This document shows positions 23,797-36,873 of a stretch of DNA of 64,000 nucleotides, in pieces (position 1 is the first letter of the stretch; each line of letters starts with the position of its first letter). Source of the DNA: Raphanus sativus (taxonomy: Eukaryota; Streptophyta; Magnoliopsida; Brassicales; Brassicaceae). Where the stretch lies: the NCBI RefSeq assembly GCF_000801105.2, contig NC_079514.1:744001-808000 (forward strand), in the 5' to 3' direction. The notes under the pieces are model-generated. The model did no database searches. It had not been told where the DNA came from and saw only the letters and a program-made list of their open reading frames with translations. Both the position numbers and the translations under genes were made by a program.

Positions 23797-26700
23797 TCAA
23801 TACTATACTAAAAGGCAAATACTCTCAAAGGAGAGAGTGTCCAACTCATCAAATTAATTCAGCCAATTATATTTTTCCAAATTGCCATGTCATTTTTCAT
23901 TGCAAAAAAAAAGAGAACAAACCTGGATCATTAATTTATTAAACCCTATCGACGGTATACGATGCTTCTCCTTCTTCCTTCGATGTCTACTTTTGCTGGC
24001 TAAGAAAACCATACGTCAGGCGTTTCACTATATATCTTCATCTTCTTATTTTCCATCTTCTGCTTTAATACACCGTTTGAGCTTCATAATATATTTAGTC
24101 ACCACTCTTACAAAACCCTTCAGTTGAAGAGAAGCTCCTAAAACCTTACAATAACCTAAAAAATCAAACGACTGTCAATTGATGAGTCTATCAATAGTCA
24201 AATTAATATGTTGCTACGATGTATATACAAAAGTGGAATCATCGATGTAATCCATCTGAAGGAATGTACCGTCCCCGGATTATGCCATGTACGTAATCCA
24301 TCTGAAACTGGTATGATCATCGAACTAGAGTTTTAATCCTTGAAGAACAGGTGCAGCTTCCTATTTTCCTCCTGTTTTTAATACTTTTTTCTTTTGTCTG
24401 TTTTTAATATTTTAGAAAATTTGTTATCTATGTAGTCTATTCACCCACTACTGTATATACACCCACAAAATACTTTGGTTTCTGTATCTTAATCTTATTG
24501 TTATTATGTTTGTGCTCTGTTGAATGTGTTGGTTTGTGCAGAACAAGTTGCAGAGTTTAGATTTTGGCTGGAAAAGACTCACATGTCCTTCAAAATTTGA
24601 GTCTGACAGTCATGGAGCGTGCAAAGGTTTTAAGAGAGATCCATGGGAGTCAATCTTCCAGCCCGACGTTCTTTCTTCTCTATAGAAACATCATTTATTG
24701 TTCCTGATATTGACTAATCTCTTTTGGTTTTCTTTGTTTATTGTATGAACAGGTTACAGAGTTTAAATGCCTCTTCAAGTCATCGGCCAACATCAAAGAA
24801 TGAATACTTGTGTGTGCCTGTTATAAACCAATACAGAACACTAAAGCTTTGTTGCTACAGCCGCTTGGTCACAGTGCACCAGCATTGTAAGGATCCTAGG
24901 TCAATTTCAAATACCATTATCTGTCTTTATTCGTTGTCTTAAAAATATGATATACTAACTTTTCTTTTTATGTTCTGTATATAATACTCTCTTCGGTTAT
25001 AACACTAAATATAAGGTCAAACTTTCTTTTGCTAAGTTTTTATATTCATCAGCACTTTCTCAGATCACTGAAATCCTTTTTGTGTTTTTTTTTTGTTTTG
25101 GTCACTGTCAGCATATATGCCTCTATAACAAGTCTAATATTATTTGGTTTGTGCCATTCTTAAATGTCTACGTTAAATTTATAGCTAATATAGTTCTGTT
25201 TAGTCAAACTTTAGTTTTTTCTCTTAACTCTGCTGGGTGGGTTTCTTTGGTTTTAGAGTAATAAAAAGGCTGATACTTCAGTTGAGAAAGGGAAAGACGT
25301 CTAAATTCAGGCTATAAAAATGTCCCCAACTGTTGGGATTATTCCAGGAAAGCAACTCTTCTTCCCATTTCCCTCCCTTGAGCTGTTGTCTGCTTGGTTC
25401 ACTGATAATATTTTTTTCAATTGTTACCATATCTCATTTGCTTTATAACCTCAGGATTGCATGGTCATGCAAAGGAGTACAGTCTTTTATGATTCCTGGT
25501 GGAATTTAAGATCTAAGCATCCTTCATTTCCAGGTTATCATCGATGCATATCTATTTATAGTCTTTCATGTTTATTCAAAATGTATAATGTATGTCATAA
25601 TGAGGATGTACAAATTGCTACTACTGTCCTCATAGTTTAGAAAGAAAAGGATTCTTACTGTACATTATATTTTTGTGGACAATACATGAGAAAACAGCAT
25701 GCTTGCTAAACAGGTGATGGTTGTTCCTTTTTATTTTATTTTTTTCTAAGTGTTTCACAATTATTTACCTATTGTAGGATTCCACTGTTTTACTCCACAA
25801 TTATTTACCTAACGTTACTTTAGGCAACCATCCATCCACTTTCGACACCAGTACTTTTTTCAAAAAACATTATTAGCTTCTTTTGATTGGTATAGTCATG
25901 TGCCTTCAGCTTTGTCCATTTAGTATAAGGTTCTCTTATAGATTAACTTGAATTGTCTCTTCATAATCATGGTCTGTTTAAAAATACACTGCACATAAAT
26001 AGACAAAGAAACATGCATCTTATTTGAGTCTAATTGAGAATTGAGAAAGTGCATACTTTTTTACTTTGTTTGCAAATATCATATTAAAAATGTAATAATA
26101 TTTAAGACTTTAAGGATTTTCGAGATCATTAGCCATAGTAAACTCTGAGGTGATTATGTCGCCTTTTATCAACACACTGCTCATTGGTATGCCCAAGTCA
26201 CAGCTTACCCTTTTCTCTGATGAGAAGGATCTCCATGCCAATTCCAGCTGTTTATAAAGTCTAGCTTGCATAAAGATCAGATGAGCATAGATTCTTTGTG
26301 GCGGTTCTTGATTTAAGCTTTGTTTTGGATGGGAAAGGTTATTTGGAGAGAACTCGCTTGAAATTCACAGCTGCTTGCTTCCCGATACCAACAGCCTCTG
26401 TTAGTTTCACTTCAATGGGATCAGCAACCATAGGACATGGAGATAGAAATTACTTTGTTCACAGAAAAATGCATTTCGAATCACCTCAGTGTCCTGGAGT
26501 TGCGCACAGTGAGCTATGATGAGGTTAGGAATTTGATTAAGTGGAGGAATAATTTTGAGAATGTAACGTTGTGCTTATTATGTTTGGTTCCAGACAGCTC
26601 TTGCATGGAGAATGTTCTACGGACAGATATTCAAAAATGTTTTCGTTTTGTCCTTAGGAAAAACTTGATCTAAACGTTTAATAAGCTAACTAGAGAAACT

Positions 26701-27838
26701 TTTCTACAATCGTAGTTCCAACATGTTGGTTCACAATGTGAGCTTGGTAACTGTATTCTGTGTTACTTATATATTTCAGGCAACTATTAATCCATCAGCG
26801 CATATGGTTTCTGTTTGTTGCAGATGATAATAGTTCTTAACTACTAGAATTTACCTAAAGCCGTGACATAATGAAGGTCTGGACTGCAGAAAAAATATTC
26901 ATTAAGTTGTTAAAGCGGAGAGCTTTAGTATATTTGGTTCAGTTTCGTTTGCATGGGTATATTAACATCATGGAATCCCTTCTCAAGAACTGAGTCATGG
27001 ATAACACTGAGACCAGATGCAAGTTCCGACCTTTATTCGGTTCATGTGGAATTGTGCAAGAAAAACATTGGGCCAATATGACGGTTAATTTTTAATTCAA
27101 TTACAAGGAAGCCACAAAGAAGAGCCATAAAACTGCTTTGGTGGTATGCAGTTCAGAAGTATTCCATGTCTCAAAATGCATTTTTGCGGGCTTTTTCGAG
27201 GAAGAACCACTTGACGGAATCTATAAGAATAAAATTCTCTCTTTTCTAAATAAAATAGAAAATAATTATATATAAAATTAATATTAGATAGTATATTAAA
27301 CTTTGGAAATGAACCAAGAGAGTTAAATACAAATAGAGCATAAAAAGTATAACAAATTAAAAACTACGTTTGAATTTGTTCCCATGTGTTTTTGTGATAA
27401 AATTTCAACATTTTAACTAAAAAGACCGAAACTGTTAATACAATTGGCACTAATAGTTTTTTTGTCATCATATAATTAACACCGATAAATTTGTAAAACT
27501 TTGTAAGCTTCAAATATAAATTTCAAAATAAAAGATAAAAATGCTTAAATTTTTTAAAAAATAACTCAATTCATTTTCCGTGTATTTATTACGTTAATTT
27601 TGTTGTTTTACGGTTACATAAAACACGTAAATTTGCTTTACAATAACATAAATTATGTGACACAATTGAAAGAAAAAACTCAAAATTAAATTTGGAAATA
27701 TTACAAAATATTCAATTTAAATTGGTAGCAAAACAACTGTTCTAAATTAAGTTATAAATAATGTATTACACGAAGTTATATATAAATAAAATAAATTCAA
27801 AATACATAATCCGCGCGTAGCGCGGAAAATAGTTCTAG
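23797..27838 (+). mobile_element. Complete Helitron (about 4.0 kb) in the quinone reductase promoter
   Basis: The 5' end is TCAATACTATACTAAAAGGC after an A. The 3' end has the hairpin CCGCGCG-TA-GCGCGG (about 27811-27825), then 9 bases and CTAG (27835-27838) with a flanking T. No Rep/helicase domain can be read. Short open frames at 24724-24942 and 26298-26673 (plus strand) may be captured exons, but I cannot assign them to any family. It differs in its ends from the 10499-15381 element and is a separate family. Confidence 0.8.
26298..26673 (+). other. Unidentified ORFs inside the Helitron
   Basis: Two overlapping frames, 26298-26519 and 26437-26673. The first contains LDLSFVLDGKGYLERTRLKF and CFPIPTASVSFTSMGSA, which looks more protein-like than the surrounding DNA. 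I do not recognise a family. It may be a captured gene fragment. No start-context or splice evidence makes it a gene. Confidence 0.25.
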
Positions 27839-30800
27839 TATAAATAAAAAACAAAACAAACTAATCAAACAACACTGTAGTAATGATCGCAATTAAAAAA
27901 TGGGGGGGGGGGGTTAAGTGAAGATTTAACAGTCAGGTCCGCGAAAACGGCGCCGTATACCTTACGGGCCAATATCTAAGCTGGGTTAAATCTTCTTGGC
28001 TTTATATTTATCGACCCGTTTTGTAATATTTCAAGAGAAGCCAAGGTTATTGGATATTGGGCTTTATATTTATCAGCCCGTTTATAAATTCAATACAAGC
28101 ATAGGTGATAGGTGGGTGAATCTATTAATCAATCAACCTATAGTAACAATTACTGTTGTTATAAGAATTACTAGATTTTGATCTGTATTTTCACTTTTAT
28201 ATATGTATATATCTTGTTTACATAATTAGTATCTTATGTTAAGGTTACTCATATATTTACTGCTTATATAATTAATCCAATTACAATAATTTTATAGTTT
28301 TTATGCTGTAAATTAATTAATTATTTCAAAACATCAAAACTTCTTATTATGTATTTATTTTGTCCTATTGAATTTTCTTTTGATTATTAAACCATTTTAA
28401 TGCAAAACATGACATAATTGAAAATTATTTTGCAATTATCTTTCAATAGATTTGCCAGAATTTTTAAATATATATATTTTAAATTAAAATATTATGACTA
28501 CAGTAGTTAAAATGTTATATATTATTAGCACTAAATAAATATATTTAATATTTTTTCTAAAGATGGTTCAAATAAAAATATCATAAAAAACTCATAACTT
28601 CTTTTTTAATATAATAGATTGAAATAACTAGCAAATAAAACTATAATAATTTGTGCATAGAATAAAATGAAATATTCAATAAAATATTTTCTAAATAAAC
28701 AAAATACACAAGGAAACTAGAGTGTTCATTACCATGTAAGAGTTCTCATTCAACGGAGAGCAATCATTCTCTCAAGCTAAATCACAAAGCCATAAACAAA
28801 AAAAAAACCAGACCCTCTGGTATATATAAAACATATATTTACTATTTATTGTCAAATATCATTACTTTTATATAAGAAAATGTAAGAACGATAAGTTTGT
28901 TTTGACCATTCACTTGTGTCAATTTTGTTAACTTCTCTCTATATGAATATTAAAGCCTAAATTTGATAAACCTATACATTTGTTTCAATTTGTTTTATAG
29001 AAACATCCCCAAATATATATTTAAATTTCTCAATAGATAAACAACATCATCTCTCAATAGATAAACAAAATCATGCACCAATGAATTGTGTGCGTACATT
29101 TACATAGTTATACATAGTATAGCCATGGTAATTGATATGATTATTGCTTTCTTAGTGGATAATCCGTTGGTGTCGTTTGACATATATGAAAGTGTACTAG
29201 TATTACACTAACATAGTCAAATTAACATAATATTATCCTACCCAAGATTTTCAAAAGAAATTACATTAAAATCATATTACAATATGTTAATAAAAAAGAA
29301 AAGAAAACAGTTTTTAATTAGGAGAATACTTAGACCTTAAAATTCAAATTTCAGTTTGTTTTACTTAAAAGTAATTCAACATCCAAACTTTACTGGTGGA
29401 TGCCAAAAAAATAAATTCAAAATGTTGAATTGAGTATTTAACTATTTATGGTAGCTATTAACAGTTAGTTCTTACCTGATTGGTCTTAACAGCCAATAAT
29501 TACTATTAGTGCTTTGATAAGCTTTGTTAGTTTATTAACACCATACTTCATGTTTTGCCATGTATTATCTTGGACCACCACGAAAATCCTACAAGATCAT
29601 GTTTAAAGCTGCGCTAGCACATATATAAAGAATATTGTATGTTTATAAACAATAAATTAAGACTGATTTTGATATTATTTTTTTTAAAAATACGTTAAAA
29701 ACTAACACCCACGAATCTAGGACCAAACCCAAGAGCAATCTAGAAAATGCATTCTCTTTTAGCTGTCATTAGGGACATTTGTAGAGATGCCACGTTTCAA
29801 AAAGCTTTATGGAAATTTATACTCTTAAATTAAGGAGCTAATGACAAGATTTGTATAGTTGCTAAATGCTAACCATGTGCTTAAAGCTCTAATGGTGATT
29901 TCGGTAGGAGAAAGAAACATAAAGACAGGTTGGACCTCGAAAGAGGCAAAATGAATTAGCAAACATGGAGTACATTAATATGGAAAGTATTTTTTGTTTT
30001 TTCATTTCACGTGATTGTTTTCAGGACCGTCCACGTTGTGTTTGTCACTGAATGTTGATCATGTAGATTAGGGTGGTGATTAGTGTCTTAATCGAGTAAT
30101 TGAGAATCTTTAATTGGTTTTTTAAAGAACCAAAGATTTAGGCTTAGCTGTTTAGAGATTGTCCATGCTTATAGTTCACTACAGAAGGATCTAAGGAGTT
30201 CTATTATATTTTTTAAACCAACGAGTTTCAACAATCAACTACTACTTCAATTACGTACTGGTTATCAGAATACAGGAAACAAAAATAATATTTAAGAAAA
30301 AGTTAGAAGATATAATTATTAGGTTTAAGGAGAATTAAGCTGGCACCGGCGAACCGTAATTCTTTTTTAATTTTAAACTATAATATTAATAAACACAGAT
30401 GGTATTTGTGTAAATTTGTCTGCATATATATGTTGTTTTTGATAAATAGTTGTATAAAAACTAATCTGAACAATAGTACTTTATATAAAAAACTGTTTTA
30501 GATAATTCTTTTATGTAATATGATAGATTAATTAGCTGTAGAGATACACATCTGTTAGTTTCAAAAAAAAAAAAAGATACACATCTGTTTGACAAAAAAA
30601 AACTTTTTTTTTTAAATATAACTAAGCATAATATGCTTTATAATCATTGATTCATTGGTTCTGTTGCATGGACGCTTTGCTTTTACCGGTGAGACTGTGA
30701 GAGCGACGTGCGAGAAGGAGAGCTTTGTGTCCCAATTGTTTTGCATTGAATATTTTGAGTGTTGACCCAATACGAAGAAGAAAAAAATTGTATGCTTTGT

Positions 30801-33800
30801 TAAAGTTTTTAAGGTCCCTAGCTTTTACCTTTGTAGTGAATCTTTGAAAATTTTATTTACTGACAAAACATCGATTAGGCCAATTCTTATTACTATTGAG
30901 AGAAACGCAACCAAAGACGTGATGAGAGAGCAAACTCAGTCTTTCTATGTGCTAATACAAGTTCTAAACTGCATGCATATCATTGTTCAATATATATATC
31001 GTAGGTAGCTTCACAAGACACTAAGGAACTCTAACTCGAGTGTGATCTAGCAAGCTAGTTCAGCATATGAGCTGATTTATATTTGATTCGTTCCCGACGA
31101 GATGGGATTGAATCATCCCGTGAGTTTTTTGAGCCAACAAAACACATACGTACAATATTTTTTAAAAGACATTTCTACGTATTTCAAATTAGTGAAAGAT
31201 ATAAACATATTTGAAGTATTTGGATGTGCGCCTTTATTTGGATGTGCGCCTTATATTACAGAAGTAAGGCATCGTACTTTTCATTTCGTGCTCAAATTAT
31301 GCCGTAACTGAGGGAGAATATTTAATGAACAAACATTGGTCTAGAAATGTTCCCCAAAGAAAGTTACTTTGAAACAAATAAAACGTGTTGGCATAAACAC
31401 AACCAATCATATAATTTAATTAAAAGGGCATTAAGTATATATTAAGATACGACTTTCCAATTAAAGTAACGTATTGGATGAGAGAGCATACAAACAAGAT
31501 ACTATTCCTGTTAGTCGTAATCCATTGGATAAATTTCTAAATTAATATTTTGTAGACTACATAAGCCTAACTTTTTTTTTTGCAACTAACTTCTGTGTCT
31601 GTTTATAGCTTTAGGACCCTAAATAGTAATGCATTTGATTATACCAATGTATGTGTACATAACATAAGATATCATTTTTTTCCGCGGGTCTAAGATTTTG
31701 TAGCTTTACATAGTAATGCATTTAATTACTTTTAATCCAAATCTAATCTCGTTTAGCTCTTCTAAGCATGAACAGCCAAACAAGCAAATTCAAGTTAATG
31801 CAAATCTCTTTTTTTTTTGTAACTCGATTCCAATAGTGATTTACCAAATATAAAAGTTAACCTCACATAACAACATGCTCAAAGCTAAATCGTAGCAGTT
31901 GCACCACTCTTGAGCATTGGTAGATTTCATAGATTTAAACTTTTCTTATCCACTAATGACTACTGGAGTAGTTATATAAACCGTTTAGTAATATAGAGGT
32001 TTCTAAGAAATGTGAAATGGTCAAGAAGTAAAATACAACGAGGATCCAATGTTCCGGATTGAATTACCCGGTTTGGTCAAAAAGTAGGCTCACATGTAAC
32101 ATTGTTTGGTCTCATTACCCAATTAGGAAATTTCTAAAGACATACGTAACGATTCCTTTACGAATAACCCAATTCACAGTTCAAATTCCATTGATCTGGT
32201 AGATATTGTACCAACACGTGATCTTTTTGTGACGCAAACTATTTTGAGTTAAAAGCAAAAAGCCAAACGGCTCTTTGTGGATAAGTTTTTGCCTCTTTGG
32301 GTGTAATAAATGTGTAAAATACCCCTCTATGTTTGTCTACTTTATCATTAAAAAACTTTATCATATATCTTTCAAAATAATTCGATGATATTATTAGTAT
32401 TTTGGATGTTAAGATTTCGATTATATTATCAGTTTCGAAATCTCCGGTACAAATAAATCTTGTTCTTTTTAACTTGATATGTACATATACCAAATTCATC
32501 TGGTTTAGTTCTGTAGCAAAAGTCATTGATGTAAATATTTTCACCCAAAAAATAAATATTCATTTTTACTTTGTTTGGTTCAGTTGACTTGGTTTCTTAT
32601 CAACTTATTATATTAAAAAGGAAGAGAATCGAATAATTTGATATATATAATGTTCATTTTCATTTTTGGTATGATTTATTGGATTAATCTAAACCGATTT
32701 AGATACTCTCAAATAAAAATTTATAACTGAAAAATGGATGGCGGCTATGGGAGAACAACGAATCTAATTGGTCTCAAAAATTGAGTCAGGTTCCGTGAAC
32801 TGAAGGTTGGGAACACGTGGACCAACAGAAGAGGATGTGTACTATGCTGACAAGTATGAAGCACGTGAACAAATGCCTTGTTCTTGCCATATATATCACA
32901 TTTAATTTCCTTCTCTTTGGCGTGGAATCAGATTTTAATCAAAAGTACTTTATCTGACTTCGGCATATATATCGACAAGGATCAAATGGGTAATTAGACT
33001 GAGACATAATTTTTTTTTTTGCTAAAAACTGAGACATAATTTGTTACTATATCAAATGTGACTCACATATATCTCAGTCTAATTACCCATTTAAATGTTT
33101 ATATTATAAACGAAAAACTTCCAGACGTGCCTGCTTTAAAGCGCACCTAAAGTACAATGATAAGTTTAATCACTACGAGTGCCGGACCAATTTTTGGTAC
33201 TGCCCCAATCAAAATTTAAAACTATGTCCTTGTACATATTTTATTTATCGCAGAACAATAAAAAACAGCGTAAATATTCATTAAAAAATCGAAACCTACA
33301 ATCTGTTTATAAAAATAGTGATATTATACACATATTGTTAGAAATATAATTTTACTTATATTATTTTCTACAAAATCATTATTTAGAATCATATAGTAAA
33401 TTGTTAAAATAAATCATATAATCAATTCTTTCAACCATTTCGAAAAAACTTCTTTTATATGTGGCGACTACACCGAAACGACCAATAATATGCGATAAAA
33501 AATAATGTGTTTCAATTTTTTTCAGACATTGATTATCGAAAAATCTTTAGTTCTTTAAATAAATCATAACTAATTATATATGAAAACGTAACATTCCTTA
33601 AAGAAACTTCTAGATTCAAATATAATGCCCTCAAAATATCATAATTTAAATTAAAAAATAAACAAAAATCCGAAAACAAATTCATAATTTTGGAATTGTT
33701 CAAATATGAATTTAAGAGAAATTAGAACTAGAGCTTTAACAAATTTTATTCTAACAAAAAATGCCTAGTAAATTATATTTTAATAAGAAAACCTACCAGA

Positions 33801-34096
33801 TTTATTTACTTATAGATACAACTAATTTAAAAAAAAAAATATGCCCCACTAATTTGAATGTCTTAATCCGTTACTTGGATGGCTTGCAAATGCTTGCTTG
33901 CATACATGGATTTATTATAGCTATAGTTGATAACAATACAAAAAAAAAGTAATGAGAGCAATATTTTTCATATCCGTCAACCGACTACCATAACCACTTA
34001 AAGTAATATGTGACCTCTTTAACTTGAATAAATATATACTTGAATCCGGTGACTGTTTTGTGACTTCGGGATTTACACATCTTAGTAGTGTTGTTA
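27839..34096. other. Gene-poor intergenic region
   Basis: About 6 kb of AT-rich DNA without a recognisable gene. It contains a G12 homopolymer at about 27902-27913, a duplicated GGCTTTATATTTATC motif (28000 and 28062), a doubled 22-bp CTCAATAGATAAACAAMATC motif near 29030-29070, a doubled TTTGGATGTGCGCCTT near 31219-31250 and the hairpin at 32984-33092. The open frame at 31102-31311 vaguely resembles a copia fragment but is too short to call. Confidence 0.5.
32984..33092. repeat. Perfect 21-bp inverted repeat (hairpin)
   Basis: The arm 32984-33004 (AAATGGGTAATTAGACTGAG plus A) is the exact reverse complement of 33072-33092. The 67-bp loop includes a partial direct copy of the arm's inner end (ACTGAGACATAATTT twice). 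A transcript would fold into a stable stem. It could be a tiny foldback element, a repair product or a small-RNA hairpin; nothing in the sequence decides. Confidence 0.65.
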
Positions 34097-34347
34097 GGAC
34101 ATTTCTAACTCAACTCCATTTTTTACTCTAAAATAAAGTAAAAGTGAATATGGAGTAACAAATGCTCCAACCCAATTTCATATTTCACACCATTTGAAGT
34201 TTATTCCATAAATGGAATAATCTATTTTTTGTTTGTTCATGATTCCATTATGGAATAAAGAATGGAGTAAGATTGAACCAATTTTACTTCATATTCACTT
34301 TTACTTTATTTTGAAGGAAAAAATAGAGTTTTACATTGAAGATACTC
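34097..34347. mobile_element. Foldback MITE, TTA target site
   Basis: Imperfect inverted termini are flanked by TTA on both sides (34094-34096 and 34348-34350). The inner arms AAAATAAAGTAAAAGTGAAT and ATTCACTTTTACTTTATTTT are perfect inverted copies. Non-coding. The TTA target suggests the PIF/Harbinger group. Confidence 0.65.
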
Positions 34348-35797
34348 TTAATCGTCACATTTCGTTCCTTTCACATGACTTCCTTCATCTTCTTCTTGTC
34401 CTCCCTTTTCTCTCTTTGGATGCCGACCAAAAAAAAATCTCAATGACGTATACAAAATCCTCAGTTCAACTTACGAGCCGAGCCTAGTAGTCACCATCTA
34501 CAGCCAAGATATCCTCATGGTGTAGAGTGCAGTTAAAAACATGTAATTTATTTTAACTGAACATCATTTGTTGTATTTTTTTCAATATATGAAGTTTGGA
34601 CGATTTGATTTTAGACCTTAGCTACAGACATTTTCTTGATTACACATGCTTTAGTATTATACTTTTGATTTTTTTTTGCGTAGTAAATATTATGTTAATT
34701 AAAGTTTGTTTTATGTTGTGTTAAGCATCTGACTGAGTAGTAAATATTGATTTTTTCGTAGTAAATATTATGTTAGAAATACATAAATGTCTTTTATGGG
34801 AACAAAACAAGATGTACAAAGCTAAATCCTAAATGGTCCTTACAAACTGATAATAACATAAAAGGAAAATCGATTGACTTGAGTAGATGATAGTTGACAA
34901 CTATTCAATAAGTTTTAACTTCGAAATTCTATTTTTCAATCTAATAAAGCTTAAATGATAAAACGTTGGAAGCAAGCACTATCCTAATTAAGACATGCAT
35001 ACGTGCATTAAAAACATCTTTACACCAATTTAGGTAGCCATTTGTCTACATATACAAGTACTTCACATCATGAACATGGACTTTAACCCATTTTAATATA
35101 GTTAACTTAAACTAATTAATGATTTGATTGGCAGGAGTTGGAAAATGACAATAAGTATACACTCCAACCACTTAAAGTTTCTATTAATTTGATCCCCAAG
35201 AATATCCTCTTTGGCTTTAGAGTTTAAACAAATTAAGCAAATAGTCTAACTAATTATTTTCCTCACTGTCTATCTTTTTTCTTCTCTTTTTCAGTTATGA
35301 AATAAAATAACAAGTTTCATTTTTAGCAAGTGTAGTTTATTTCATTTTATAGCCGATCCTCTGACTATTTATGCCGTTTTGTTATTATGTTATTGTAGCT
35401 TCAATACATGTTCTCATATATACTACGCTTTTTTTTCATCCGGTGGAGTAAAATGTTGTCAGCTGAAATCTTAATTGTTATATGATAAACTATGAGACAA
35501 ACCAATTATGGCTTATTTTCCATCCCTAGTCTACTAACGAATAGAAGAGGGGCACCGACTATCTTTACCAATAAATAATAACAAATTTCTTAGCCATTGA
35601 TCCTTAACACGAATTAGAAGTAATGACCGGGACTGATTGGGTCGTGGAGGACATTGATACTAGTGCATGGCCTATCAATTGGACAGAACAGTCTCATAGC
35701 CAATCCCTTAACTACTGGTGTTCCCTCTAATTTTTATTAAGTTTCCTAGAGGCTCGAGAACATTATTTACACATCATGTACGTCTCATTTGATTTTA
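34348..35797. other. Intergenic DNA between two MITEs
   Basis: AT-rich with no recognisable gene. A doubled TAGTAAATATTATGTTA motif occurs near 34680-34775. Confidence 0.45.
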
Positions 35798-36079
35798 GAT
35801 CATCTCCAATGTATACATCTATATTTTCCTCTAAAATAAAATAGATTTACTCCAATGTATATTTCTATAATAGAGTTCCTCTATTTTAGAAGAAAATATA
35901 GAGAAATTCTATTTTTTCTCTATATTTAGAGATAAAAATGACAATTCTCTATATTTTTCCCTATAAATAGAAGAACTTTATTATAGAGGCATATATTAGA
36001 ACAAATCCACCTCTATAATGAGTTTTTCTATTTTATAAAAAAATATAGAGATAGATATAGAGATGGGTTGGAGATAATC
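35798..36079. mobile_element. MITE with GATCATCTCCAA termini
   Basis: It starts GATCATCTCCAATG and ends TTGGAGATAATC, with TTA on both flanks (35795-35797 and 36080-36082). The interior consists of repeated TCTATATTT/AAATATAGA segments that fold back. About 282 bp, non-coding. Probably the same superfamily as the element at 34097. Confidence 0.72.
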
Positions 36080-36873
36080 TTAGTAAATGACTTTCACTTG
36101 GTTAAGTTCACGTGCCTAAGCTTTAATTCGACCTTTTTCTTCTCTTTGTTTGTTGAAGACTTATCCATGCAATGGTGTATGCCTGCATATGTGTGTGCAT
36201 GTATTGTGAAAGTCGATCGAGCATCTTCTAAGAATTGCTTGCAATTTATGTTATCCAATACGCATATACACAAAAGTAAGTTTCAAACACACACACAGTG
36301 ATAGCTTACAAAAAAACACACATACACACACACGGTGACTCTCATTTTAGCAAAGAATTCTGTTTTTAATATAAAAAAATAAAATAAAAAGACAAAAACT
36401 AGCTAGCAATTATTATTCATTTATTTTTTCGTATCGTTTTTAATAACTATGGTCTCTCAAAATACTACTTTTATATGAGTTTTAAGTTAGTCATGTTTGT
36501 TTAAATTATATAGTCATATTTGTTTAAATTATAAAGTCATGTCTGTCTAAATTACAAGCCAAAGCAATATAAATTACTTAGAAAAAAAAATTCTCTCTTT
36601 AAATTCAAATACATTATTTAAATGAATTATTGTATCTCACAAGACTAACAACGAGTGAACGAGGCTTAGGTGTGTGTTATCATGGGTACTGGCATTTTCG
36701 TAAATTTAAAATACAAGAACCCCACATCAGGAAAATTACACTTCATTAAAAAAAACTCATTTCTTTGCACTACACTCCTTATAAATCGTAGGTCTTCCTC
36801 TTCCCCCAACACAGCTTCTCGCATTTCATAAAAAGTGAGACAAATTACGTAGGAACGAGAGTGATCCAAGAAC
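36080..36873. promoter_or_regulatory. HB40 upstream region
   Basis: Promoter-side DNA of HB40. It contains a CA-rich microsatellite (about 36289-36335) and AT-rich tracts. No second gene is visible. Confidence 0.45.

Noticed and set aside
31102..31311. Possible copia integrase fragment (contains FGCAP twice)
   Set aside because: The only similarity is FGC, and it comes from a 16-bp direct repeat. Too weak to call.
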